DNA of 64,000 nucleotides from a candidate division SR1 bacterium (GTDB lineage Bacteria > Patescibacteriota > Gracilibacteria > Absconditabacterales > Absconditicoccaceae): positions 124,001 to 188,000 of the forward strand of contig JAPLUT010000002.1 in assembly GCA_026397475.1 (NCBI GenBank). The letters are read 5' to 3'. This document shows, in pieces, positions 21,692 to 31,754 of this stretch. The first letter of the stretch is position 1, and each line of letters starts with the position of its first letter. A program made the translations under genes and the position numbers. The notes beneath the pieces were generated by a model, which had not been told where the DNA came from, did no database searches, and saw only the letters and a program-made list of their open reading frames with translations.

Positions 21692-23134
21692 ATGTGATTT
21701 AGCTTAGAAACAATCGTTGCACGAGCAAAAAGAAGAGGTTTTGCCTATCCAGGATCAGATATTTATGGGGGGTTAGCAAATGCTCGAGATTTAGGACCTT
21801 ACGGAACAGAGATTAAGAGAAATATAGAGAACAACCGACGGAACTACTTCGTACAATCGAGAGAAGACGTCATTTGATTGGATTCTCAGATTTTAATGAA
21901 TCCCAAAGTTTGGGAAGCATCTGGACATGTAGGAGGTTTTTCAGATCCTCTTGTAGATTGTAAAAAATGCAAAAATAGAGAAAGAGCAGATCAACTTATT
22001 GAATCATCCCTAAAAGACGTAAGAAAACAATATTCAGATGAAGACATACAAAAAGAGCTTACAAAACTTATTTGAGTAAACAATCTTGTATCTGAGTCAC
22101 GAAGCTTTGAGCAACAAAAAGGATACTTAGATGGATATAAAATCAAGTGTCCAAAATGCTGATCATGCGACCGAACAGAACCCAAAAAATTTAATCTGAT
22201 GTTCAAAACTCAACAAGGAATCGTTGAGGGAGAATGAACAGATATTTATCTGAGACCTGAAACTGCACAAGGAATATTTGTAAATTTCAAAAATATATTA
22301 GACACTACGAGAAGTAAGATTCCTTTTGGTATCGCTCAAGTAGGAAAATCATTTAGAAATGAAATTACTCCCGGAAATTTTATGTTCAGAGTAAGAGAAT
22401 TTTATCAGATGGAGATAGAATATTTTGTAGAAAATAATGAAGAAACTGGACTTAAAGCCTTTGAAGAACGAAAAGCACTAAGCAAGAAACGACGAATAGA
22501 AGAGATAGGAATCAAGGAAGATAAGTTAAAATTTAGAGATCACGACAAAGATGAATTGAGTTTCTACAGCAAGTGAACTTGTGACGTAGAATACGCATTT
22601 CCTCGAGGACGAGGAGAATTGCAAGGTATCGCATACAGGACAGATTATGACTTAAAACAACATATGCAACATTCTGGAAAGGACCTACAATATAATGATC
22701 CTTATACCGGGAAAAGATATATTCCTCATGTGATTGAGCCAAGTCGATGACTCACAAGAGCGATATTGACGACCATGATAGACGCTTATGATGAAGAAAA
22801 ATACACTGATGGGAACTGAGCAGAAGCGTCAAGAGTTGTTGCAAGATTTCACAAAAATGTTGCACCGATAAAATTTGCTATCATCCCTCTTGTCAAAAAA
22901 GACGAGAAAATGGTGGCTATGGCGAGAGATATTTTCAAGAGACTCAGTAAACAATATATGGTAGAGTTTGATGATAGCGGAAACATAGGAAAATCTTACC
23001 GCAGACAAGATGAAATCGGAACTCCATATTGCATCACCGTAGATCATCAAAGCTTAGAAGACGGAACAATAACATTGAGAACAAGAGATGACATGAAACA
23101 AATCAGAATCAAAGCAGACAAAATTAAATTTTAA
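21692..23134 (+). CDS. glyS: Glycyl-tRNA synthetase (dimeric, single-chain type)
   Basis: A 480-residue class II synthetase that charges tRNA-Gly, including presumably the tRNA that reads UGA. Seen are [37 protein letters not shown], the motif 2 region [35 protein letters not shown] in motif 3, and the C-terminal anticodon domain with [17 protein letters not shown]. It is of the alpha2 (eukaryote/archaea/Gram-positive) type rather than alpha2beta2. The second codon is itself TGA (Met-Gly). In-frame TGA at conserved Gly appears throughout. A palindrome lies in the leader. Confidence 0.96.
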
Positions 23135-23142
23135 AAATGTTT

Positions 23143-23337
23143 TGTCTCCCTTGTGACCAAAGGGAATCCCGTGGGATAAAGGGATTTATCTATCGCAGAT
23201 AGAGAAGCCGAATCCACCTTCGTGGATAAAGGACAGAGGGATTTGAAAACTAATTTATTCTTAAATCCTCCATCCGCAAAATGCGGATATCTTTTAGCTC
23301 CGCAAATGACAAGCCTCCTCCTTTAAAAAGGAGGACA
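23143..23337. repeat. Composite palindromic repeat, copy 2
   Basis: A longer relative of 10239-10345 with TGTCTCCC at one end and AAGGAGGACA at the other. Inner inverted repeats include TATC/GATA and ATCCGC/GCGGAT modules. It fills nearly the whole gap after glyS. Confidence 0.65.
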
Positions 23338-23347
23338 AATAAAAAAA

Positions 23348-23386
23348 ATACCACCATTATTCATTATTAATTTTTAATTATTCATT
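23348..23386. repeat. AT-rich dispersed repeat
   Basis: ATACCACCATTATTCATT followed by ATTAATTTTTAATTATTCATTG, directly upstream of the LiaF-like gene. Nearly the same sequence as at 1373-1410 (second half) and 15726-15764 (first half). Confidence 0.6.
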
Positions 23387-23396
23387 GTCTCAAAGC

Positions 23397-24506
23397 ATGG
23401 CTGAATCGAGTAACTTCGTAGAAAAAACATTAGGTGTAAATCTAGATTCCAAAATAAATCCTGATGTTTTTCCTGAAATGAAAGCTTCAGCTCCGATATA
23501 TACTCCCCCACCTCAAGCTACACCAACACAGACACAAATACCTCCACAAGCCCAAATAACGCAACCCGTGATCCAAATCATAGAAAGAGTAATTTACAAA
23601 AAACAAAGAATGCATGGATTTTTTAGAACGTTAACCATCATAGCACTACTCATTATATGATTTCTTATGCTCGGAGAATCGACAGGCATGATAGAGCTTT
23701 CAATAAACAGCTTCAAACTTCATCAGATATTTCCTATCGTTATCATACTCAGTACGATTGTCATACGAAGTTACAAATGAATACTCGGAAAAATATTTTG
23801 ACTCATTCTTTTTCTAGCGGTATTTGGAGGACTCTTTGGAATAGAAGTGTATACCGGACTTAATCCCTCAAGCAAACGAAAGGCTTGAGAAAATATCAAC
23901 TACACGCTAACAAATACAGAAACAAATTTATATCTAAATACCCTTATAGGAAACGCAGACATCAAGGCGAATACAAAGAGCAAAGCCATTGAAGGGACAC
24001 GAAATTCAGATAGAAAATTATTGATATCCTGATGACTCGACCAGAATATAGCTTTTCTCAATTTTAACGAAGATAACAATCGAAACATTCTTGGGAACTA
24101 TCTTAGTAACATCAATCTTTCACTTCCAAACAGCACAACATTTGATCTTATCTATGTAAAAAATCTTCTCTGATCAGACACCATAGACCTCAATGGGATT
24201 CAACGAAAAATGATTAAATTTCACGCTGGGATAAACAACCTCACGATACAAGTAGCAAAGGTTATTTCATGAAGTAGGATAGAAATTCAAGGGACAGCAG
24301 CCAATATAAATCTTGATATTCCTGAGGACATATGAGTAACCATGTATTACAAACAACTCATAGGGACACTGGAAACGCCATGATTCGAAGCGCTCTCTGG
24401 GAACTTTTTCAAATCAAACAACAGCGCGACAGCTAAATCTATGCTAAATATTTACGTAAATCTTGCTGCAGGAAAGACAAAAATCAATCGAATCACAACA
24501 AAATAA
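23397..24506 (+). CDS. LiaF/toastrack-like membrane protein
   Basis: A 369-residue protein. It has an N-terminal soluble segment rich in Pro, Thr and Gln (residues ~35-65), then about three or four TM helices (residues ~75-165, IIALLIIGFLML, IFPIVIILSTIVI, LILFLAVFGGLFGIEV), then a beta-rich C-terminal half. The latter contains NINLSLPNSTTFDLIYV and IEIQGTAANINLDIPEDIGVTMYYK, and is typical of toastrack (LiaF/DUF4097-like) domains that sense envelope stress at the membrane. Many Gly residues are TGA. A TTG start four codons upstream is an alternative. It is followed by smpB 24 bases downstream. Exact role unknown. Confidence 0.7.
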
Positions 24507-24530
24507 ACTTTAAGCACTAGCTTTCCAAAG

Positions 24531-24986
24531 ATGAAATTAATAAGCAAAAATAAACACGCTTACCATGATTATCAGATCGACAAAGAATATGAAGTCTGAA
24601 TCATTTTGAAGTGACACGAAGTTAAATCTATCAAAGCAAGTCATGTAAACATCAAAGATAGTATTATAAGATTAGAACATAAAGAACTCTGGATCAACAA
24701 CATGGACGTTCCTTTATACGAAAAGACATCACATCTCCTTGTTCCTGGGTATCTTCCAAAATGAAAAAGGAAAATCCTCATTACAAAAAAAGAACTAGCA
24801 AAAATATCTTCTGCATTAGACAAGTCTGGAACTACGATTATTCCCCTAGAAATATATCTCAATAAACGTGGACTCATAAAAATAAAAATAGGCGTAGGAA
24901 AAACCTTAAGAAAAGTAGAAAAGAAGCAGATTTTGAAAGAAAAAGATATAGACAGACAAATGAAGAGAGAGATGAAACATTTGTAA
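24531..24986 (+). CDS. smpB: SsrA-binding protein SmpB
   Basis: A 151-residue tmRNA partner for rescue of stalled ribosomes. Recognised by NKHAYHDYQIDKEYEVGIIL, GHEVKSIKASHVNIKDS, the LLVPGYLPKGKRKILITKKE region, and PLEIYLNKRGLIKIKIGVGKT, ending in a basic tail (KRKEKDIDRQMKREMKHL type) that inserts in the ribosome mRNA channel. Length is normal. TGA gives Gly in EVGIILKGHE. Its presence implies an ssrA gene elsewhere; I find none in this window. Confidence 0.93.
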
Positions 24987-25034
24987 TTGAGACGCTAAAA
25001 AAATTAAAGTATAATAAAAAATTTCTAAGGTCGA

Positions 25035-25060
25035 AATTACAAATTATATTATTTGTAATT
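25035..25060. repeat. Perfect palindrome upstream of tRNA-Cys
   Basis: AATTACAAAT and ATTTGTAATT, 10 bp, around a 6-base centre. It is placed between smpB and tRNA-Cys and could be a protein-binding site or a weak hairpin terminator for smpB. Confidence 0.4.
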
Positions 25061-25103
25061 GAAAAGAAAAAGCAGATTCGTATATATGCACCACGACCAA
25101 AAT

Positions 25104-25177
25104 GGCACCTTGCTAGAGTGGTCCAATAGACGGGTCTGCAAAACCTTGGCTCATCGGTTCGAATCCGATAGGTGCCT
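25104..25177 (+). tRNA. trnC: tRNA-Cys(GCA)
   Basis: Acceptor GGCACCT pairs with AGGTGCC; discriminator T. The anticodon loop is CTGCAAA (anticodon GCA). The T-arm is ATCGG-TTCGAAT-CCGAT. CCA is not encoded. One pair of the anticodon stem is mismatched. The only tRNA in the window. Confidence 0.93.
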
Positions 25178-25226
25178 AATAAATTCTAGCAAACTGATCC
25201 AAGCGAATACCCTCAGTTCCGTCATC

Positions 25227-25256
25227 AAAAAAACTCCTCAATGGGAGCTTTTTTTG
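25227..25256 (+). terminator. Terminator after tRNA-Cys
   Basis: CTCC / GGAG core inside A7 and T7 flanks (AAAAAAACTCC ... GGAGCTTTTTTT). The A/T flanks make it potentially bidirectional. Confidence 0.6.
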
Positions 25257-25323
25257 TTATAAAAACGAAACTTGATTTTTTTAAAAATAAAAATATATAC
25301 AAAGACACCAAAAACAAAAAGAA

Positions 25324-25647
25324 ATGAACTACTATATTTATTGTTACGCACTAATTGCAGGCATATTATCATGCGCTGCATATACCTTTGTAGGCCAAAC
25401 TGCTATAAAGATCACAAAATTATCGGTTGAATCAGAAAACGAGGTGTCTCTTAATTTAGGTTTAATCATAATTGGACAAGCAATAATAAGAACAGGAGCA
25501 ATTCTTATAATTGTTATTATAATAGGCCTTCTCATATGTTTTCCACCTCATATAGGCCTATTATTACTACTTATATGGGCTTGTGGTGTATCGTTAGGAG
25601 CAGGATATTTTCTCGGAAATGAAATTGTCGATAGCAAGAGCAGCTAA
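25324..25647 (+). CDS. Hypothetical membrane protein with about three TM helices
   Basis: A 107-residue hydrophobic protein. TM segments are seen at about residues 5-25 (ALIAGILSCAAYTFVG), 45-70 (IIRTGAILIIVIIIGLLI) and 77-98 (GLLLLLIWACGVSLGAGYFLG), with a short acidic loop (VESENE) between the first two. The size and hairpin-with-polar-loop look recall ATP synthase subunit c, but the membrane carboxylate expected in the second helix is absent, so I do not call it. Unusually it contains no TGA codon. A terminator follows 28 bases downstream. Confidence 0.6.
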   Translation: MNYYIYCYALIAGILSCAAYTFVGQTAIKITKLSVESENEVSLNLGLIIIGQAIIRTGAILIIVIIIGLLICFPPHIGLLLLLIWACGVSLGAGYFLGNEIVDSKSS

Positions 25648-25675
25648 AAAACTAAGATTAAAAAAAATCAAACTA

Positions 25676-25706
25676 CGCTTCTGGGTTTTCTCAGAAGTTT
25701 TTTTAT
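25676..25706 (+). terminator. Terminator after the 107-aa membrane protein gene
   Basis: CTTCTG / CAGAAG stem with an 8-base loop and a T7 tract. A near-copy occurs at 27482-27513. Confidence 0.75.
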
Positions 25707-25713
25707 ATACTAA

Positions 25714-25741
25714 TTGATTTTTATCGACAAAACAATATCTT
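25714..25741 (+). promoter_or_regulatory. Putative promoter of the BtpA-NADAR gene
   Basis: TTGATT (25714-25719), a 16-base spacer, TATCTT (25736-25741). It would give a leader of about 55 nt. Confidence 0.4.
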
Positions 25742-25763
25742 GTTGTTAGAACAAAACGAAAAC

Positions 25764-25795
25764 AAAAAGAGAAAGATTAGATTTATCTCTTTTTT
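25764..25795 (+). promoter_or_regulatory. Terminator-like hairpin in the leader of the BtpA-NADAR gene
   Basis: AAAAAGAGA / TCTCTTTTT, a 9-bp stem followed by further T, ending eight bases before the ATG at 25803. It is placed like an attenuator or a translational cover; it is not needed to end the previous gene, which has its own terminator. Confidence 0.45.
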
Positions 25796-25802
25796 TATTT
25801 TA

Positions 25803-27101
25803 ATGAAAAATAGTAGAGAAAAGTTTAAACAAGCTTTTCCAGATGAGCACAGCCTTGTCGTTGCCTTACATGCTAGAGATCTTAAGCATGCATTAGAATG
25901 AACAAAAATAGCAATAGATAATGGAGCACATGGAGTGGCTTTAGTGAGTCATTTTGTTGGACCAGAATATGGCGCTTATATTGCTTGCGTTATTAAAGAA
26001 AGATATCCCTATCACAAAGTAATAGCCAACATAAGACAACGAGAGACACTAAATACTTTCAAGATCATGAAATGAAGCCATATTGATGGAATACGAGTGG
26101 ATCAAGCAATGATTAAATGAATAGATGAAATAGAGGGAAAAGAAAACTCAGCAGAAGAAGTACTACAACGACAGCAAGAAAATTGAGAAGAAAAATTATA
26201 CTTCGGTGGACTCGATTTTAAACATCAAAAACACTTAACCCCAGAAGAATATCCCTTTGCTGTACAGCAAGCAAAAAAGTATCTCGACGTCATTACTACC
26301 AGCTGACCTGCTACAGGAAAAAGTGCTGATGTAGAAAAAGTAAGAAAGATAAAAGAATTATCTGGAGATCATCCGGTAGGACTCGCAAGCGGCGTGACTC
26401 CTGAGAATATCCATGAATATATCTCGAACACCGAAATCTCTATCGTGGCGACAGGAATCAGTAAAAATTATTATGATTTAGATCCCGACAAAGTTCGTCA
26501 ACTCGCAAAAATCATAGAATGATATAATAGAAAGATAGACAGGAAGAAATTTGAAGCTCAAACGCTAGAACAGTATAAAATGACTTCTGCGACAGAACTC
26601 TATAATTATTTAAAACAATGAGAAATAATAAACATAGGAATGCGCATGGAGCATAATGAAATGCAGAAAAAACTCAGCAACCTCTACCCTAGCTCATTTA
26701 CATTAGATGGAATAGAATATGCTTCCGTTGAAGCATTTCGAATGTCTATCAAATATCCAGCGACAGATCCACGTCACGTGGAGATCAGAAAACTTTCTGG
26801 TATCAAAGCAAAGACTGCAGGAGGAGAGGCAAAACTTTTTAAAAGCATTGAATATCAAGGAGAACACATACGTATAGGATCTCCAGAACATCATGCTTTA
26901 CTCAAAAGAGCATTAAGAGCAAAACTAGAACAAAATCCAGATATATTGAAAGCGCTTTTGGATACTTGAGACAAGGAACTTGCTCATATCGTCTTTAGCA
27001 GACACGAAGAAAAAAAGGTTATTCTTCACGACAGCAAAACTATTCCAGGAGAAATATTTGCTCAGTTGTATAAAGAGCTGAGAGAAGAGTTTAGAAAATA
27101 A
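25803..27101 (+). CDS. BtpA-like TIM-barrel fused to a NADAR (YbiA-like) domain
   Basis: A 432-residue two-domain protein. Residues ~1-255 look like the BtpA/SgcQ TIM-barrel family. Seen are the repeating strand-helix pattern, GIRVDQAMIKG, TTSGPATGKSADVEKV (phosphate-binding-type loop) and GLASGVTPENI. Residues ~280-432 resemble NADAR domains: LSNLYPSSFTLDGIEYASVEAFRMSIK, GIKAKTAGG, HALLKRALRAKLEQNP and LLDTGDKELAH. NADAR proteins act on ADP-ribose-type adducts or riboflavin-pathway N-glycosides, so the fusion may process or hydrolyse an N-ribosyl compound; this is inference. A leader hairpin precedes the start. TGA gives Gly in several conserved places, including TSGPATG. Confidence 0.75.
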
Positions 27102-27162
27102 GCAGATTGACATTTAATAACAAATAATTATAAGTAAAATTACAAACAAATAAGAAAAAAAC

Positions 27163-27462
27163 ATGGCACCAACAACATTTCAAAAAGGAACAATAAAGGA
27201 AAAAGAGATGCTTCTTCGTTTCCTAAGTGAACAAGCAAATCAACAAGGCATTAATATGCTCTTAAAAAAAACCGGATCAGAATACATGAAAAAAATGTAT
27301 CCAAAAGAAGCAGAAAGGCGAATGCTTGAGGAGGGCACAGAAATATGGATTTACTGCACAATCATGGATATGCCTGGGGATATGGTTCATATCAAAACAC
27401 TAAATCATGACGTAGAATTAATCATACCCACAGAATTAATTGAAAATATCGAGGTACGATAA
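27163..27462 (+). CDS. Hypothetical small soluble protein
   Basis: A 99-residue protein. The N-terminal half is helical and Lys/Glu-rich (KGTIKEKEMLLRFLSEQ). The C-terminal half looks like a small beta-barrel (TEIWIYCTIMDMPGDMVHIKTL, ELIIPTELIENIEV), reminiscent of an Sm- or SH3-like module, but I cannot assign a family. It lacks TGA codons. Located 61 bases downstream of the BtpA-NADAR gene in the same direction; they may be co-transcribed. A strong terminator follows. Confidence 0.65.
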   Translation: MAPTTFQKGTIKEKEMLLRFLSEQANQQGINMLLKKTGSEYMKKMYPKEAERRMLEEGTEIWIYCTIMDMPGDMVHIKTLNHDVELIIPTELIENIEVR

Positions 27463-27481
27463 ATTAATTTCAAAAATATTC

Positions 27482-27513
27482 AGCTTCTGAGTTTCCTCAG
27501 AAGTTTTTTTTAT
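27482..27513 (+). terminator. Terminator after the 99-aa protein gene
   Basis: CTTCTGA / TCAGAAG stem (7 bp, 6-base loop) with a T8 tract; nearly the same stem as at 25676. Confidence 0.8.
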
Positions 27514-27562
27514 ATTTGAGACATAAGGCCGTGGGATTGTTCGGCGACAATATATTTCCCTT

Positions 27563-27588
27563 TAAAAAAAAGCCCACCTAAGTGGACA
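27563..27588 (-). terminator. Terminator of serS
   Basis: On the minus strand GTCCAC / GTGGGC (one G-T pair), loop TTAG, then a run of eight T. Confidence 0.7.
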
Positions 27589-27607
27589 TTTTTATATACC
27601 GTAAAAC

Positions 27608-28846
27608 CTATTTCCCAATAAACTCTTTTCCCATATACGGAACCAAGACATCAGGAATTTTAATCGTTCCATCAGCTTGTTGATTATTTTCGATAAGAGC
27701 AATAAGAACTCTTGGTGTTGCTATTGCAGTATTGTTCATGGTATAACAATATTTAACCTTTCCTTCTGCATCACGATAACGTAAGTTGAGCCTACGTGCC
27801 TGAAAGTCAAGGAATGAAGTCACTGAATGTGTCTCTCCGTAAGAAGTACGTGAAGGCATCCAGCATTCTAAATCTTGAGAATCATATTTCCCTATAGCCA
27901 TATCGCCAGTACATAACTGCAACAAACGATAAGGAACTTTTAAGTCATCAAGAATATCCATAGCATTATGTAAAATTTGTTGATGATATTCATGCGTCAT
28001 TTTCAAGTTTTCAGGCAAGATAACAACTTGCTCTACCTTCATAAATTGATGTACTCTATACAATCAAGCAGTATCTTTTCCATAGGTTCCTGCTTCTCTA
28101 CGATAACACGCAGAATATCAGCAATATTTTTTTGGTAAATCTTTTTCATCAAGTACTTCATCCATATGATATGCAGTTACAGGGATTTCAGAAGTTCAAA
28201 TTAATCGTTGATTATCTCTTTCCATCCAATATGCATCCTCCTCTCCTCCAGGGAAGTATCATGTTCAAACTAAACATTCGGGATTAACGATGTTAGGTAC
28301 ATTCATAGGAGTAAATCATTTTGCTACAAGTTTTTTTAAGGTATACTGAAGTACTGCTTGTTCCAACATCATACCATCGCCCTTGAGAAAATAGCTACGA
28401 GCTCAAGCCAATTTAACTCCCCTCTCTACATCGACCATATCATGTTTTTTCATAAGCGTCATATGATCTTGAATTTCAAAATCAAAATGAGGAACTTCAC
28501 CAAAAGTCTTTACAATAACATTTTCTTTTTCATCTTTACCAATAGGAACATTAGGATGCAAAGAAGTATTTGGCATAGTCAACAATTCTTTATTTAACTC
28601 AACAACAATTTTTTCATACTGATCTTCCAATCATTGAATCTCTCACTTTAAAGCTTTAGCTCACTCATAATCTTTTTTAGCTGCCAATTCTTTTTGTTGA
28701 AACTTCATAGCATCTATTTTCTGTTGGAATTCTTTTCTTTGGTCGTCTCTTGCAAGGATTCCATCGACATCAATCTTCTTTCATTTATGCTGACAAATCA
28801 ATTTATATCAGGCGACATCGTCACGCACTTTTTTTATATCTATCAT
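27608..28846 (-). CDS. serS: Seryl-tRNA synthetase
   Basis: A 412-residue class II synthetase that charges tRNA-Ser. The N-terminal antiparallel coiled-coil arm is seen at residues ~25-100 (LARDDQRKEFQQKIDAMKF). The catalytic domain has TPMNVPNIVNPECL, motif 2 [22 protein letters not shown]-like sequence, LQLCTGDMAIGKYDSQDLE, and the motif 3 region with NNTAIATPRVLIALIEN. Length matches bacterial SerRS. The many TGA-encoded glycines include those in the active site (AGLYRVHQF). The ATG follows directly after a weakly structured AT-rich gap. Confidence 0.95.
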
Positions 28847-28925
28847 GGTTTTTAAAATTTAAAACTTAAAAATGTTACGAATATTTGTAGGAGCGATTAT
28901 CAATCGCCTATTTGATAGCTAGAAA

Positions 28926-30044
28926 TTATTTGAAAAACAATTTCTTATATATCATTTCAGCGGCCAATCTCAAACTATTGGAATTTTTTTGTCATTTTTT
29001 GAGACTATATTCAGTATATCTGATATGGACAGGAATTTCAGCATATTTCATATGATGTCTTTTTATTTGTTCATTCACCTCATTGGCATAATGCATACCA
29101 TCTGCAGTAATAATGAATTTTCTTAAGGTAGGCAGCGATATAACTCTATATCAATTATGAGGATCAGAGATGTTTGCACCATAAAATATTCTTGTTACCA
29201 ATTTTGCAATTCAAAGAATGATTTTTCTAAATGCTGGCATATTATCTACCCTACTTCCTTCAAGGAATCTCGAGCCAAGATAAAGGTCAGGTTTTTTATT
29301 TTCAAGATCCAATCCAAGTTTCTGATCAGCATGAATACGATGGATAAAAGCATCCATATCTTTTACATTCATTTGCCCATCCGAGTCAAACCCGACAAAC
29401 CATTTAATTTTAAGCTCATCACCATATTTTTTTATGAAATTATATCCTGTTTGATTAGCTGCCCCACCTCATCTATTGATCGTATGATCAAGAACAACAA
29501 TAAGCGCAAGAGGATACTGTTTTTTCTTTTCTTGAAGAACTTCTAAAGTACTATCGCCCGAGCCGTCATTAACAAGAACTATTTTTCTGAATCAAGCATC
29601 AATGATTTCATCGATAACCTTACCCACAGCTTTTTCTTCGTTATAAACTCTAATATTAAAGACAAAATCGTCTTTTTCATGAGTATTATTTCGATGAGCA
29701 ATTTGATCTTTATTTTGAAGATATCAAGCAATAATCGCTTGTTGAGAGATAAGTTTAGTTAATTGAAATTTATCTTTAGTATGCTTATTAAGCACATCAA
29801 TATAGAAATAGAACAAAAGAATAAGAGAAATATACACCAATACATCAGCACCTCTTGCTATACCAAAGAATCTTCCAAATTGATCCAATAAACTTTGATT
29901 CAATGAAAACGCAATAATCATTGCTCCACCGACAAAGAATACGAAAAAATGCATAATATTCATCTTTTTGCGTCTATAAAGATCAAGCCCAAAGAGTATG
30001 AATACCACAGCAGAAATTAAGATGACAAACTGAAGTAATGACAT
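28926..30044 (-). CDS. DUF2304 membrane domain fused to a family 2 glycosyltransferase
   Basis: 372 residues. Residues ~1-110 are a DUF2304 unit with three TM helices (LLQFVILISAVVFILFGL, IMHFFVFFVGGAMIIAFSL, VLVYISLILLFYFYI). From residue ~125 a GT2 domain follows: FNIRVYNEEKAVG, KIVLVNDGSGDSTLEVL, GFDSDGQMNVKDMDAFI (DxD-type site) and PDLYLGSRFLEG. Such proteins transfer a sugar to polyprenyl phosphate or to a surface glycan. DUF2304 and GT2 genes are usually separate neighbours, so the single chain is notable. TGA codes Gly at the junction and in the active site. The inner ATG at 30044 is chosen because it begins the first TM helix; a longer start at 30074 is possible. Confidence 0.82.
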
Positions 30045-30212
30045 AGTATACCGCCAATAATAAAATTTTCTCAATACGCAATATGTTTTTGCCGTCAGCT
30101 AGATGCATCAAGCATCATTAATGTATACAGTTGAAGGCAAAAATCAAGACATTACCGAAAAGAATCAATTGCTTTGATTAGACAAAAAAGTACACAATAA
30201 AAAAACAAAAAA

Positions 30213-30338
30213 ATGAAAAAATTTAGAAAATGGGCAAAAAGATATAAAGTAAAAGTTGTTGGAATTACTATTATCGTAGGAGCGATAATATTATATGGAA
30301 TAACTATTTTATGGGGAATCTACGAAAAAACAATATAA
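30213..30338 (+). CDS. 41-aa single-pass membrane peptide
   Basis: A very short gene with ATG, TAA and its own terminator. A basic N-terminus (MKKFRKWAKRYKVKVV) is followed by one TM helix (GITIIVGAIILYGITILWG) and a short tail. It has no TGA codon. The positive-inside rule puts the N-terminus in the cytoplasm. Function unknown; small membrane peptides often tune transporters or membrane complexes, but nothing here says which. Confidence 0.6.
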   Translation: MKKFRKWAKRYKVKVVGITIIVGAIILYGITILWGIYEKTI

Positions 30339-30339
30339 A

Positions 30340-30369
30340 AAGCCGATGTATTTCACCGGCCTTTTTTTA
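30340..30369 (+). terminator. Terminator after the 41-aa peptide gene
   Basis: GCCGATG / CACCGGC stem with one mismatch and a five-base loop, followed by T7. Confidence 0.65.
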
Positions 30370-30372
30370 TAT

Positions 30373-31656
30373 TTAGATAAGTATTTGATTCTCTTCTCCT
30401 GTTTTCATATTTTTGATTTTATATTTTTTTGATTGCATTTCTTCTTTACCAAGGAGAATAACAAAAGTAATCTCTTTTTTATTAGCATATTGCAAAGCCT
30501 TAGCAACTCATTGAAGCTCTAAGGATTGTTCTACCATCTTCCCCGTATCTCTCAATTTTTGAGCTAATTTGCAATAAACATCATAATATTCCTCTTCTAA
30601 CATAGGGACATAATAAAGTTCTGGTTTTTGGGCATCTAAAATGACAGGTATCATTGCTCGACTTTCTAAGAACAATTTCATTGCTTCATCTCCTGGCGCA
30701 CATCATACGGCAGGGAATGTTTTTGCTCCAAATATCTCTGCCAAGCCATTGTAACGTCCTCCCCCAAACATAGCACGTCTATTATCAGGATGTAAGTCAA
30801 AAACCTCAAATACCACACCATCATAATAATCAAATCATCTGATAAGGCTTCATTTGAATTGGAACAAATGACCGTATCATAATGCCGCAAGTTGAGAAGA
30901 AATAATATGAAAGTTCATATATCATTCATTCTTTTCGATAGCAGGAAATTTTTTTGCTAGTGCAGAAATATTCTCTATACTTAAGTAACTAACAATTTTG
31001 TCTATTTGATCAGGATTCAATCCATGATCTTGAAGCATAAGAATAAAATCTTCTTTCTTTAATTTTTCTCGCTTATCCATAAGCCTTACAATTTCAGTTT
31101 TTTTGTTTACAGGCACTTTTACTTCTTCATCGAGGACATAATCTATAATCTGGCGACTATTAAGATACATACATCGAGAACTTTTTGGTGGATTAAAAGC
31201 AAGCATAATTTCCATAGCAACTTGCAATATTTCCAAGTCAGCATAGACAGAATGACTACCAAAAAGATCAATATTTAATTGTCGAAATTCCCTATTCCTT
31301 CCTCTTTGAGGTCTTTCATTACGATAAAAATTTGCTATAGAAAAATATCTAATAGGTTTAGGCTCTTGAAGATAGATTCTACTTACCATACGCGTAACCG
31401 TAGGCGTCATCTCTGGTCTCAAAGCCAAATCGCTTATCTTTCCTGTCCTATCCGTGATAAGAGTAAGTTCACTTCATCAGACATCTTCACCAGACTTTGC
31501 TCTCCAGATATCTGCATTTTCTACTAAAGGACCAAGATATTCTTCATATCAAAATTTCTTACATACCGTTCTCCAAGTATCAAAGATATACTTACGAACA
31601 GAAAATTCTTTTGGGAATCGATCACTAGTTCCTTTAGGAGGAGTATTTAATAGCAT
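30373..31656 (-). CDS. hisS: Histidyl-tRNA synthetase
   Basis: A 427-residue class II synthetase that charges tRNA-His. Seen are PPKGTSDRFPKEFSVR at the start, GEDVGGSELTLITDRTG, LRPEMTPTVTRMVS, motif 2 FYRNERPQRGRNREFRQLNID, and in the C-terminal half the GRYN-like region with GGGRYNG-type sequence read from the 30.7-30.8 kb stretch. The anticodon domain closes the protein. The stop codon TAA lies immediately after a terminator of the convergent small gene. TGA gives two adjacent glycines in EDVGGSE. Confidence 0.93.
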
Positions 31657-31754
31657 AATTTACAATTTAGAATTTAAATTTTGAAAAAATATCGACATAA
31701 TTCACTAATTTAGTGTAGTTATTTAGCAAAGAATTTCAAGTCAATTCAAGCGGA

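Noticed and set aside
25324-25647. ATP synthase subunit c, suggested by size and a hairpin with a polar loop.
   Set aside because: The essential membrane carboxylate in the second helix is missing, there are three rather than two TM helices, and no other ATP synthase gene is near.
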